DNA of 64,000 nucleotides, from the NCBI GenBank assembly GCA_047967505.1, contig CM106540.1; one strand, written 5' to 3'. A model generated the notes under the pieces. That model did no database searches. It was not told the origin of the DNA and saw only the letters and a list, made by a program, of their open reading frames with translations. How positions within the stretch are numbered: the stretch's first letter is position 1; each line of letters opens with the position of its first letter. Positions 9,050 through 19,320 of this stretch are shown here, piece by piece. Made by a program: the position numbers and the translations under genes. Source of the DNA: Dipteris shenzhenensis (taxonomy: Eukaryota; Polypodiophyta; Polypodiopsida; Gleicheniales).

Positions 9050-11039
9050 AATGAGGAGAGCACGCACACTACTTAGTAAATACACTAGTACTACTACTAG
9101 CCTACGACTATTAAGCCTAGTAGCACCAGTGTGATTTTGAGCCTTGTATCAGCCTTTTGATAATTTTCTTTCATCGTTAGCGCAATAGAAATTATTCCTT
9201 CTATCAGAAGAATCTTGCCAAATTTATTCAAAGTGATGATTTTGTAGTCTACATCCACTGTCCTCTGACTCTAAAAAATATATTAAATGTGAGCACCCAT
9301 TTATCTTGTATGATCAACCCTAGACTATGCTGCGATAGGACATTACTAGAACAAAAAAAATATGAATTGATATGGCGATGTTCGGTGTGAAATAGCCAAA
9401 TTAAGGATTTAATAAGAAAGAAAACAATCAGAATCAATAGGCTATTCAATGGCTCAAATCTACACAGAAATTATAATGTGCCTCCCAACTCTTATGCATT
9501 CCAGCTCCTCATGTTTGACAAGAATGCAAACAATAATGAAATCACATTATCTTTAGTTTCAAAGTAAGCAAAGCACCAAAAATAAATGCAAACATATTGG
9601 ATGAGGAATAAATAGGTATAGATATAGATAGACCTATATATATGCATTCATAGATATAATGATGATTTGATTAAAGTTGGATGGTCGTAATAATATTATG
9701 TGTACTATCATTGGGATTAGGACTACTATCGGTAATATTGTATGTAGTAGTAGGAGAACTACCATTAAGGAACACTCAAATAAAATTACTAATGGTGGTG
9801 ATAAAACTACCACTAGTAGTTTGGTAATTACCCCTAACATCTACAACAAATATTTGATGGGTAGCTAGTATTAGGTCAAAAGGCCCCAATTGTGCTATAA
9901 TAATGGACCAAAAAAGGGAGTGCTATAGCATCACCTAAGGGTCACTTTTTATCCATGAAAGAAACAAGTCGGTGCAACCTAGGTCATACAGATCTAGGTC
10001 ATGTGGAGTGGTTCGCGTCTCTTTCCTTGACAAAAAAGTTACACTACCTTTGATAGTAACTACAAAGATTGCTGCCATAGTGCCGTAGAGTAGCCCCTAG
10101 GTTGCACCATCATCCTTTTTTACTTTTGAGACATTAAGTTTGATCCACTGATTTTATGTAGAATTATTCTACTATATGTTCACATGTCCTTAATAGGATC
10201 TTGATATAATCCCTTCCATTGTAAGTACTTTTACTTTAAGTTTCACATATCCTTAACAAACCACTAGGCTTCAACACAGATTCATTCTTATGTTTCAAGC
10301 CTCAAACTCAAACACCCTTGTAAAAGGGATAATGTATTAAAGCTACATTCAATCCATCAAATCTTTGAATAATAGTTCTATTGAAAATTCATGTATCATC
10401 AATAGGATTTCATCCATTATATGTTCATTTGTCTAATAGTATGTCTAAAAATTCATGTATCTTCAATATTATTTCTCTCCTCTTTCTCTCATGTGTTCCA
10501 ATATCTTCAAAAGGACACCTTTATTTATGTCCAAACTTGAGCATTGATTTGTATTTATCAAACACAATTTCACTCCACCTATTCTTTAAAATGAAATTTT
10601 TTCGCCAAAAGTGGGCCAAATGTAAGGTCTTTCCACATATTCTTAAGAATGAAAATTTTGGCCTTATGTTGGCAAGTCTATGGAATGAGGGTAAGGCCAA
10701 AGTCTCTGGTACGGTGCATTAGGTCTTGATTAATTCTTCTTTAGGCTTGAATATTTAATGCATTAACTTCACGACTATTATTTATGCTTGAGCTTGTAAT
10801 GTATTAATTTCATGACTGAGGATTTTATGAAGTTATATCTAAAATGTCCCAAATTTAATGGAAATTAATATCCTACATAACACAACAAAGTATCATCATA
10901 TCTTTTTCCAAAATCAATGCTACCTAGCAACTCTCCTGGCATTTTCACTGCCTTGCATTTGAGTTAGCTATGATGAAGAATGTTGCCTGCCTTTGGAACC
11001 TCTTAGAGTTACCGTTAGCATGATCTAATTTCATGTATC
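9050..11039. other. AT-rich spacer, no gene recognised
   Basis: At 9670-9850 a low-complexity stretch rich in ACTACTA/GGTAGT trinucleotides reads open on both strands without protein-like composition. A 113-codon plus-strand frame at 10,381-10,722 is Ser/Leu/Phe-rich with no recognisable domain and AT-biased composition typical of chance frames. I found no mobile-element ends, tRNA or promoter that I can support. Confidence 0.4.
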
Positions 11040-11540
11040 CCAAAACTTGAGACTTGGAGATTCCCATATCACACCAGCGGTAGCTATCTTGTCCACTCTC
11101 AATGCTAGTAAGAGCTAGGCCCCATAGACCGGTAAAAGAGATCTTTTTGGAGGTTCAATTTTTTCCCTCCGTCTTCTGCAGGCCCCACGATAAAATAGGA
11201 TATATTCATCACCCTATATTTAATGCAAGAATTGACACAACTTTTTTGGACTTGACTATGTAGTTTACATCTCAAACTTGGTGCTAAAATTGTAGACTGG
11301 GAGATTCCCATATCACACCAACGGTAGCTGTCTTGTCCACTCTCAACACTAGTAAGAGCCGGTCCCCATAGACCGGTAAAAGAGGTCTTTTTGGAGGTTC
11401 AATTTTTTGCATCCGTCTTCTCCGGCCCCATGACGGAATAGGATATATTCACCACCCTACATTTAATGCAAGAATTGACAACTTTTTTTCGACATGACTA
11501 TGCAACTTACATCCCAAAATTGGTGCTAAAATTGCATACC
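11040..11540. repeat. Tandem duplication, 244-bp unit
   Basis: Two copies start at about 11,040 and 11,284 (GGAGATTCCCATATCACACC at 11,056 and 11,300). They share the blocks GACCGGTAAAAGAG, TCTTTTTGGAGGTTCAATTT and AATAGGATATATTCA, with about 10% divergence. No coding content is seen. Confidence 0.9.
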
Positions 11541-11985
11541 GGGCATCTCCATTTGCCGAGGTGGTGTCCCTAGCAACCCCTTGGACTTGCTCTATTTGTC
11601 TAGTTGTGTCTCTCCACAAAAATCGGAGTGGGGCCTATTTTCCCCATCTAGTAAAACTATATGCATCAATCTGTATGTATGTATGTATGTATGTATGCAT
11701 GCATGCATGCATGCATCCATGTATGTATGTACACACACACACACATGTATGTATGTATGTGTACTAAAACTACTAAAACTATATGCATCAAATAATGTTG
11801 TTGATCAATTTTTGGCATACCCTACCAAAATCAAGACCCCCATTGCAAAGAAAGGTAAGGAACACAAGTGCTTGTTCTTATGCTCATGAGACAACAAAAT
11901 GCAAGACATAGGCAACCAATGGGGTCTTACTTTTGATGTTTGTATGTATGCATGTATATATGTATGTACATACATACATGCATAC

Positions 11986-12076
<91 letters not shown>

Positions 12077-12100
12077 TGTATATATGTATGTATGTATGTA

Positions 12101-12147
<47 letters not shown>

Positions 12148-12245
12148 ATGTATGTATGTATGTATATATATATATATATATGTGTATATGTATATGTTGA
12201 TGCATATATGTATATATTGATGTATATATTGATGCATACAATTTT

Positions 12246-12645
12246 GATATATGGAGAAAATGGACATGAAAACCATCTAAATTGGTTCTTGTCGTTCTAT
12301 TTGATATATGACATGATCCTATTTGGATTTGTAAGTCCAAAGATATGGGGTCCTACTTTTAGGGCCTGAATGCCTAAAATAGGCAACGCATTAACGCGCT
12401 ACTTATTTCATGCATTTAGGCCTCAAAATTAGGACCCCATTGGCAACACAATGGGGTCCTAGTTTTGAGGCCTAAATGCATGAAATAGACAGCGCGTTAA
12501 CGCGCTGCCTATTTTAGGCATTCAGGCCCTAAAAGTAGTACCCCATATCTTTGGACTTGCATATCCAAATGGGGTCATGTCATATATCAAATCGAATGGC
12601 AAGATACAATTTAGATGGTTTTCATGTCCATTTTCTCCATCAACT
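12246..12645. repeat. Palindrome unit P1
   Basis: A 400-bp inverted repeat centred near 12,446. The outer arms read GATATATGGAGAAAATGGACA and its mirror. Each half is itself a hairpin closing on a core palindrome: a diverged core at 12,381-12,402 and a clean one at 12,488-12,509. The halves are joined by CCCCATTGGCAACACAATGGGG. Confidence 0.9.
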
Positions 12646-12859
12646 AAAACTACATTCATCAAATAATGTTGTTGATCAATTTTTGGCATACCTCCCGAAA
12701 ATCAAGACTCCCATTGCAAAGAAAGGTAAAGAACACAAGTGCTTGTTCTTATGCTCATGAGACAACAAAATGCATGACATGGGAAACCAATGGGGTCTTA
12801 CTTTTGATGTTAGTATGTATGTATGTATGTATATATATGCATGTACATACATACATACA

Positions 12860-12925
<66 letters not shown>

Positions 12926-12982
12926 TGTATATGTTGATGCATATATGTATATATTGATGTATATATTGATGCATACAATTTT

Positions 12983-13380
12983 GATATATGGAGAAAATGG
13001 ACATGAAAATCATCTAAATTGGCTCTTGCCGTTTGATTTGATATATGACATGACCCCATTTGGATTTGTAAGTCCAAAGATACGGGGTCCTACTTTTAGG
13101 GCCTGAATGCTTGAAATAGGCAGCGCGTTAACGCGTTGCCTATTTCATGCATTTAGGCCTCAAAAGTAGGACCCAATTGGCAACACAATGGGGTCCTAAT
13201 TTTGAGGCCTAAATGCATGAAATAGGGAGCGCGTTAACGCGCTGCCTATTTTAGGCATTTAGGCCCTAAAAGTAGCACCCCACATATTTGGACTTGCATA
13301 TCTGAATGGGGTCATGTCATATATCAAATCGAATGGCAAGATCCAATTTAGATGGTTTTCATGTCCATTTTCTCCATCAA
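12983..13380. repeat. Palindrome unit P2
   Basis: Same structure as P1, 398 bp. Core palindromes lie at 13,119-13,140 (one change, GCGTTGCC) and 13,225-13,246 (GGGAGC start). Confidence 0.9.
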
Positions 13381-13603
13381 CTAAAACCATATTCATCAAA
13401 TAATGTTGTTTATCAATTTTTGGCATACCTCCCCCAAAATCAAGAACCCCATTGCAAAGAAAGGTAAGGAACACAAGTGCTTATTCTTATGCTCATGACA
13501 CAACAAAATGCATGAAATAGGCAACCAATGGGGTCCTAATTTTGCTGTATGTGTGTAATTATGTATATACGTATGTATATACATACATATATACCTATAT
13601 GTG

Positions 13604-13648
<45 letters not shown>

Positions 13649-13677
13649 GTATGTATGTATGTATGTATGTATGTATG

Positions 13678-13733
<56 letters not shown>

Positions 13734-13768
13734 GATGCATATATGTATATATTGATGCATATAATTTT

Positions 13769-14167
13769 GATATATGGAGAAAATGGACATGAAAACCTTC
13801 TAAATTGGCTCTTGTCGTTCGATTTGATATATGACATGATCCCATTTGGATTTGTAAGTCCAAAGATATGGGGTCCTACTTTTAGGGCCTGAATGCCTAA
13901 AATAAGCAGCGCATTAACGCGCTACCTATTTCATGCATTTAGGCCTCAAAAGTAGGACCCCATTGGCAACATAATGGGGTCCTAATTTTGAGGCCTAAAT
14001 GCATGAAATAGACAGCGCGTTAACGCGCTGCCTATTTTAGGCATTCAGGCCCTAAAAGTAGTACCCCGTATCTTTGGACTTGCATATCCAAATGGGGTCA
14101 TGTCATATATCAAATCAAATGGCAAGATCCAATTTAGATGGTTTGCATGTCCATTTTCTCCATCAAC
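13769..14167. repeat. Palindrome unit P3
   Basis: Same structure, 399 bp. Core palindromes lie at 13,905-13,926 (diverged) and 14,011-14,032. Confidence 0.9.
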
Positions 14168-14379
14168 TAAAACTATATTCATCAAATAATGTTGTTGATC
14201 AATTTTTGGCATACCCCCCAAAATCAAGACCCCCATTGCAAAGAAAGGTAAAGAACACAAGTGCTTGTTCTTATGCTCATGAGACAACAAAATGCATGAC
14301 CACGAAAACCAATGGGGTCTTACTTTTGATGTTTGTATGTATGTATGTATATATATGCATGTACATACATACATACATC

Positions 14380-14416
<37 letters not shown>

Positions 14417-14460
14417 GTATATGTTGATGCATATATGTATATATTAATGCATACAATTTT

Positions 14461-14859
14461 TATATATGGAGAAAATGGACATGAAAATCATCTAAACTGG
14501 CTTTTGCCGTTTGATTTGATATATGACATGACCCCATTTGGATTTGTAAGTCCAAAGATGCGAGGTCCTACTTTTAGGGCCTGAATGCCTGAAATAGGCA
14601 GCGCGTTAACGCGCTCCCTATTTCATGCATTTAGGCCTCAAAAGTAGGACCCCATTGGCAACCCAATGGGGTCCTACTTTTGAGGCCTAAATGCATGAAA
14701 TAGGGAGCGCGTTAACGCGCTGCCTATTTCAGGCATTCAGGCCCTAAAAGTAGTACCCCGTATCTTTGGACTTGCATATCCAAATGGGGTCATGTCATAT
14801 ATCAAATCGAACGGCAAGATCCACTTTAGATGGTTTTCATGTCCATTTTCTCCATCAAC
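14461..14859. repeat. Palindrome unit P4
   Basis: Same structure, 399 bp. Core palindromes lie at 14,597-14,618 (ends GCGCTCCC) and 14,703-14,724 (starts GGGAGCGC). The two unusual ends are complementary to each other across the unit, so pairing between halves is preserved. Confidence 0.9.
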
Positions 14860-15070
14860 TAAAACTATATTCATCAAATAATGTTGTTGATCAATTTTTG
14901 GCATACCCCCCCAAAATCAAGACCCCCATTGCAAAGAAAGGTAAAGAACACAAGTGCTTGTTCTTATGCTCATGAGACAACAAAATGCATGACATGGGAA
15001 ACCAATGGGGTCTTGCTTTTGATGTTTGTATGTATGTATGTATGTATATATATGCATGTACATACATACA

Positions 15071-15139
<69 letters not shown>

Positions 15140-15195
15140 GTATATGTTGATGCATATATGTATATATTGATGTATATATTGATGCATACAATTTT

Positions 15196-15593
15196 GATAT
15201 ATGGAGAAAATGGTCATGAAAATAATCTAAATTGGCTCTTGTCGTTTGATTTGATATATGACATGATCCCATTTAGATTTGTAAGTCCAAAGATACAGGG
15301 TCCTACTTTTAGGGCCTGAATGCCTGAAATAGGCAGCGCGTTAACACGCTGCCTTTTTCATGCATTTAGGCCTCAAAAGTAGGACCCCATTGTGTTGCCA
15401 ATGGGGTCCTACTTTTGAGGCCTAAATGCATGAAATAGGCAGCGCGTTAACACGCCGCCTATTTTAGGCATTCAGACCCTAAAAGTAGCACCCTGTATCT
15501 TTGGACTTGTATATCCGAGTGGGGTCATGTTATATATCAAATCGAATGGCAAGATCCAATTTAGATGGTTTTCATGTCCATTTTCTCCATCAA
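15196..15593. repeat. Palindrome unit P5
   Basis: Same structure, 398 bp. Core palindromes lie at 15,332-15,353 and 15,438-15,459; both carry GTTAACACGC in place of GTTAACGCGC, so each core is no longer perfectly self-complementary. Confidence 0.9.
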
Positions 15594-15731
15594 TTAAAAC
15601 TATATTCATCAAATAATGCTATTTATCAATTTTTGGCATACCCCCCCCCCCAAAATCAAGACCCCCATTTTGTTGTATGTATGTAAGTATGTGTATATGT
15701 ATGTATATACATACATATATATCTATATGTG

Positions 15732-15775
<44 letters not shown>

Positions 15776-15811
15776 TGTGTATACACACACACATGTATGT
15801 ATGTATGTATG

Positions 15812-15851
<40 letters not shown>

Positions 15852-15908
15852 CATACATATGTATATATTGATGCATATCTTGATGTATATATTTATGCAT
15901 ATAGTTTT

Positions 15909-16308
15909 GATTGATGGAGAAAATAGGCATGAAAACCATCTAAATTGGCTCTTGCCGTTCGATTTGATATAGGACATGATCCCATTGGGATTTGTAAGTC
16001 CAAAGATACGGGGTCCTACTTTTAGGGCCTGAATTCCTAAAATAGGTAGCTTGTCAATGTGCTACCTATTTCGTGCATTTAGGCCTCAAAAGTAGGACCT
16101 CATTTGGTCCTACTTATGAGGTCCTACTTTTGAGGCCTAAATGTATGAAATAGGCAACGCATTGACGCACTGCCTATTTCAGGCATTCAAGCCCTAAAAG
16201 TAAGACCCCGTATCTTTGGAATTACAAATCCAAATGGGGTCATGTCATACATCAAAATCAAATGGCAAGAGCCAATTTAGATGTTTTCATGCCTATTTTA
16301 TCGATTTA
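15909..16308. repeat. Palindrome unit P6 (most diverged)
   Basis: Same structure, 400 bp. The core at 16,045-16,066 has changed to GGTAGCTTGTCAATGTGCTACC-like sequence, which is still largely self-complementary. The second core is at 16,153-16,174. Confidence 0.88.
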
Positions 16309-16432
16309 ATAAAACTATATGCATCAAATAATGTTGTTTATCAATTTTTGGCATACACCCCCAAAATCAAGACCCCCATTGGAAAGAAAGGTGAGGAACA
16401 CAAGTGCTTGTTCTTATGTTCAGGAGACATTA

Positions 16433-16508
16433 AAAAAGAGGCCTGCTAGCCCAAAAATGGCAGTGCATCAATGCGCTATCATTTTTGGGTTGGCAGGTCT
16501 CTTTTTGT
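16433..16508. repeat. Single hairpin with the shared core
   Basis: The arms AAAAAAGAGGCCTGCTAGCC and its imperfect mirror enclose AAAAAT, a variant core (16,459-16,480) and ATTTTT. The stem outside the core shares no sequence with the stems of P1-P6. Confidence 0.8.
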
Positions 16509-16950
16509 TGTCTCACGAGCATACATATGGAGGTTATTATACAATATAACTAAGAAGTAGTATTGAAGGGCATACATATGGGGCCTCATGATGTCTCTGG
16601 ATACAGAATATGAGATTTTTTGATGCTTGGATTGCAGCTGGAAACGTTGCGTGGGCAAAGCCACTATATGCCTCAAGTGTTGGAAATTGATGTATGGCTC
16701 AAGTGCTAGAATGTGCAAATCATGGCCAAAATCAAGACCCCTTAGAGATTCCATGAGGGCTATCCTTTTACTACTACACACGTCACCTTTAGTCGAGGGC
16801 AGAACCATTCGTCATCATAGGCAGCAAGTTCATGGGACCCCATCCCATGATCCAAGGCATTATTCAAAGACAAAGTATTTCTGACCATTCCCAAATTGAG
16901 TTTGCCAATTCCTAATCTGATTGATTTCATTTACTGGACTTGCAATGCTT

Positions 16951-17065
16951 GCAAAGCCCTTGCTTAAGCTTGAATGAGCCTCTTGATTTTGGGGGTATAA
17001 TGGTCAAAAATGGCTTAGCACGCCCAAAATCAAGAGGCTCATTCAAGCTTAAGCAAGGGATTTGC
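16951..17065. repeat. 43-bp-stem hairpin, 29-base loop
   Basis: Arms 16,951-16,993 and 17,023-17,065 pair at 42 of 43 positions around a 29-base loop. The loop lacks the core palindrome found in neighbouring hairpins. A phrase from the arm (CCAAAATCAAGA) also occurs at 16,724-16,735. The structure could be a foldback remnant; a small-RNA precursor is possible but no expression evidence exists here. Confidence 0.85.
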
Positions 17066-17156
17066 AGGTCTTGTTTTTGGGTGGCAAAAGCATGAAAAAT
17101 GACAGTGCATTAAGGTGTTGCCATTCTTATGCTTCCCCCCTCCAAAAACAAGACCC
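17066..17156. repeat. Hairpin with diverged shared core
   Basis: GGTCTTGTTTTTGG at the left mirrors CCAAAAACAAGACC at the right, and GGCAAAAGCATGAAAAATG mirrors CATTCTTATGCTTCC. The centre (17,101-17,122) is a decayed form of the core palindrome. It directly abuts the preceding 43-bp-stem hairpin. Confidence 0.78.
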
Positions 17157-19320
17157 CCAAGCTATTCATTGGAGACACCAAAATGAGGAGAAGGATGACG
17201 TGAGGAGTAGAGGAGCTGGCCAATGAGGGGAGGGACAGCCTTGGAATTGCCAGCAACAAGCATGATGCAAGGAGGTGAGAAGGCAAAGAAGCAAGGAGGT
17301 GAGGAGGTGAGGAAGCAAGGAGGCGTGGAGGCAAGAGGTAGTCTTGAAGGGCAACAAGAGGGTGGAGGTGGCCGAAAGAGTAGGCAGGAAAGGGAGGGAT
17401 GGAGATTGCTTGTAGGAAATGCTTGGATTAATGCTACAAATGCCATTTTTTTGTTTGTGTTTTGCAGCATGAAATTTTTATGGCATTTTTCTTTTAAAAA
17501 ATACAACATTGTTGTGATTAATTGCACTACAAACAACTCAAGCGGTAAAGCACCATGGATTAGTACAACAATATACATCACAAATGGATGCATACACTCA
17601 TATACATCACCGATGGATGCATACACTTATACTCACATCAATTTCCAATATTGTATTAGATGGACCCTTAGCATATATGTGTGCATAGAAGACCACTTCC
17701 TACATTGATCCCTGATTTCATAGTTAAATTATTCCCTTTCTCACATTCTAACATGTGAAGATTTAATGTACATGCATTATGGGCACATTATATTGCAGTT
17801 TATGACTAACTTTTTTTATGAATGCATGATACTTGTATATGTCAAGGAAGGTATATTATCAATTTTGAATGACAAGATTACTCTATGCTCCATTTTATCC
17901 TATATTAGAAACTATGATCACTAGATATTACATAAATGTATTGCTCCATTATATCCTATACTAAAAACTATTTTGACCCAAATACATAATGCCAATTGAG
18001 GTTAGTACTCATGACAAGTGATGAAAACAATCTAATGGTATGAATGAGATCTTATAAATTTTGGAGATATAATATGGGTACTATGTTGATTGAGCTATTT
18101 TTCTAAGGGAATATTTTCAACTTAATTACTAAATACATACTTACAATGGTGACCTGATTCCCATCTATATGTATAATCAAGTTTTACTTTGTGTTTAAAA
18201 AAAAGCTTTTGCATAAGGTTAAAATTCGAATAGTATTTATATTTGTTTAAGACTACCCATTGAGCTGGCTCCTATCCTTATATTGAACATGATAATGTTC
18301 ATAAAGATTTTATGAATACAAATAGATAGCATTGGCTCTCTTTTTAGTGGTTGGGAATGAACCCTAAAAGTACCCTAAAACGACTATGTATTCCCTTATT
18401 TGTAGCATGGAAGTGATCATGGTAGAGTGGCATAATCCCTATTTTTCTTTTTTCATAGGTTTTTTTGCTACTCATGGTTGGCGGATACACCACGGCATAG
18501 ATCCAAATAGATATTTGGTTTTTTGCTTCAACTTGCTTGACTAGACTTTCCTTGATGATTGTTCGATTGTGCATCATGAGTAGCCACTGGCTTAATTGAT
18601 GCATTAAGTGCAATGTTTTCCTTAAAGTTTTTCATACTACAGGATACAAGTTTGTTTATAGGGGTGGAAATAGAAGCTTGTTAACGCCTAGTGCATATTT
18701 TTCGTTAGATGCAGCAGGATACTAGTTACAGAGTGTCGGCCAATTATTTCACTTGAATCATGCTCCTCTTATGCTTGAGTTTGTGGTCATGTATTGAGTT
18801 TAACATAATAGTCTACAGGATACTGGATGAGCACTCAACATAGTGGTTAGATGCATTCATTTCTAGTTCTGATAGAACTATCATTCAGACATTGGTCATA
18901 ATAGAAGTATGGAGGGCTAAAATCCTTTTTTGGCTCCCTAAGTTTTTTAAAGCATGGTATTGTCCAGATTACATAGGTATTTTCACTAAGCAAAATTAAT
19001 CCTTATGATGAAAATGTGTTTTTTTTCTTTTGACATAGTTAGTTCTGTTTCCATGTTTTTGGATCGAATGTATGGATGATCTTCTGCAAGCATAAAAGAC
19101 ATGATATGTATATGTAGCACATGATCATGTTTACATATTTTCAGTCATATATTCTACCTTGTGATCTATCATTATCTTGTTGTGTGGATGTTCAATCTGA
19201 GTAGTGTTTGCTTTTTTTATCGCAAATTTTATGTATTGTTATGTCTCTACCTCTCCACAACGACTCAAATTGATAGTATGGGGATGAAAGAGAAGTTAAT
19301 TGTGAGTTTCAGGCATGCCT
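17157..19320. other. Spacer, no gene recognised
   Basis: A purine-rich stretch (17,220-17,410, repeated AAGGAGGTGAGGAGG-like units) reads open on both strands without protein-like sequence. GGATGCATACACT(C/T)ATA is repeated at 17,584 and 17,613. The rest is AT-rich and I see no coding motif, RNA gene or element end. Confidence 0.4.

Larger units (their letters stand above)
11640..17156. repeat. Array of nested palindromes and microsatellites
   Basis: Three kinds of segment alternate. D segments (~160 bp, for example 11,770-11,939, 12,646-12,812, 13,381-13,544, 14,168-14,329, 14,860-15,025 and 16,309-16,430) carry ATCAATTTTTGGCATAC and CAAAGAAAGGTAA(A/G)GAACACA. M segments are microsatellites of TATG, TG and TA at 11,674-11,762, 11,940-12,235, 12,813-12,975, 13,545-13,760, 14,330-14,430, 15,026-15,190 and 15,675-15,900. 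P segments are ~400-bp palindromes listed separately. The D-M-P order repeats six times with starts 692-786 bp apart. Three further hairpins follow P6. Many open frames run through the microsatellites on both strands; they only reflect TATG/TG repeats and are not called. The array may be a satellite or a tandemly amplified foldback element. Confidence 0.92.

Noticed and set aside
9634-9868. Frames on both strands around 9.7 kb
   Set aside because: Trinucleotide-biased low-complexity sequence (ACT/AGT-rich) readable both ways; not protein-like.
11899-15972. Many open frames of 60-156 codons on both strands across the microsatellite-palindrome array
   Set aside because: They translate TATG, TG and TA repeats into Tyr/Val/Cys or Ile/His/Thr polymers. 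The shared non-polymer parts come from the repeated palindrome arms.
12551-16449. A 69-codon frame (MDLHIQMGSCHIS...) conserved at 12,551 and 14,766 with variants at 14,074, 15,501 and 16,216
   Set aside because: Conservation equals that of neighbouring non-coding parts of the repeat, and the frame is broken in some copies, so repeat identity explains it.
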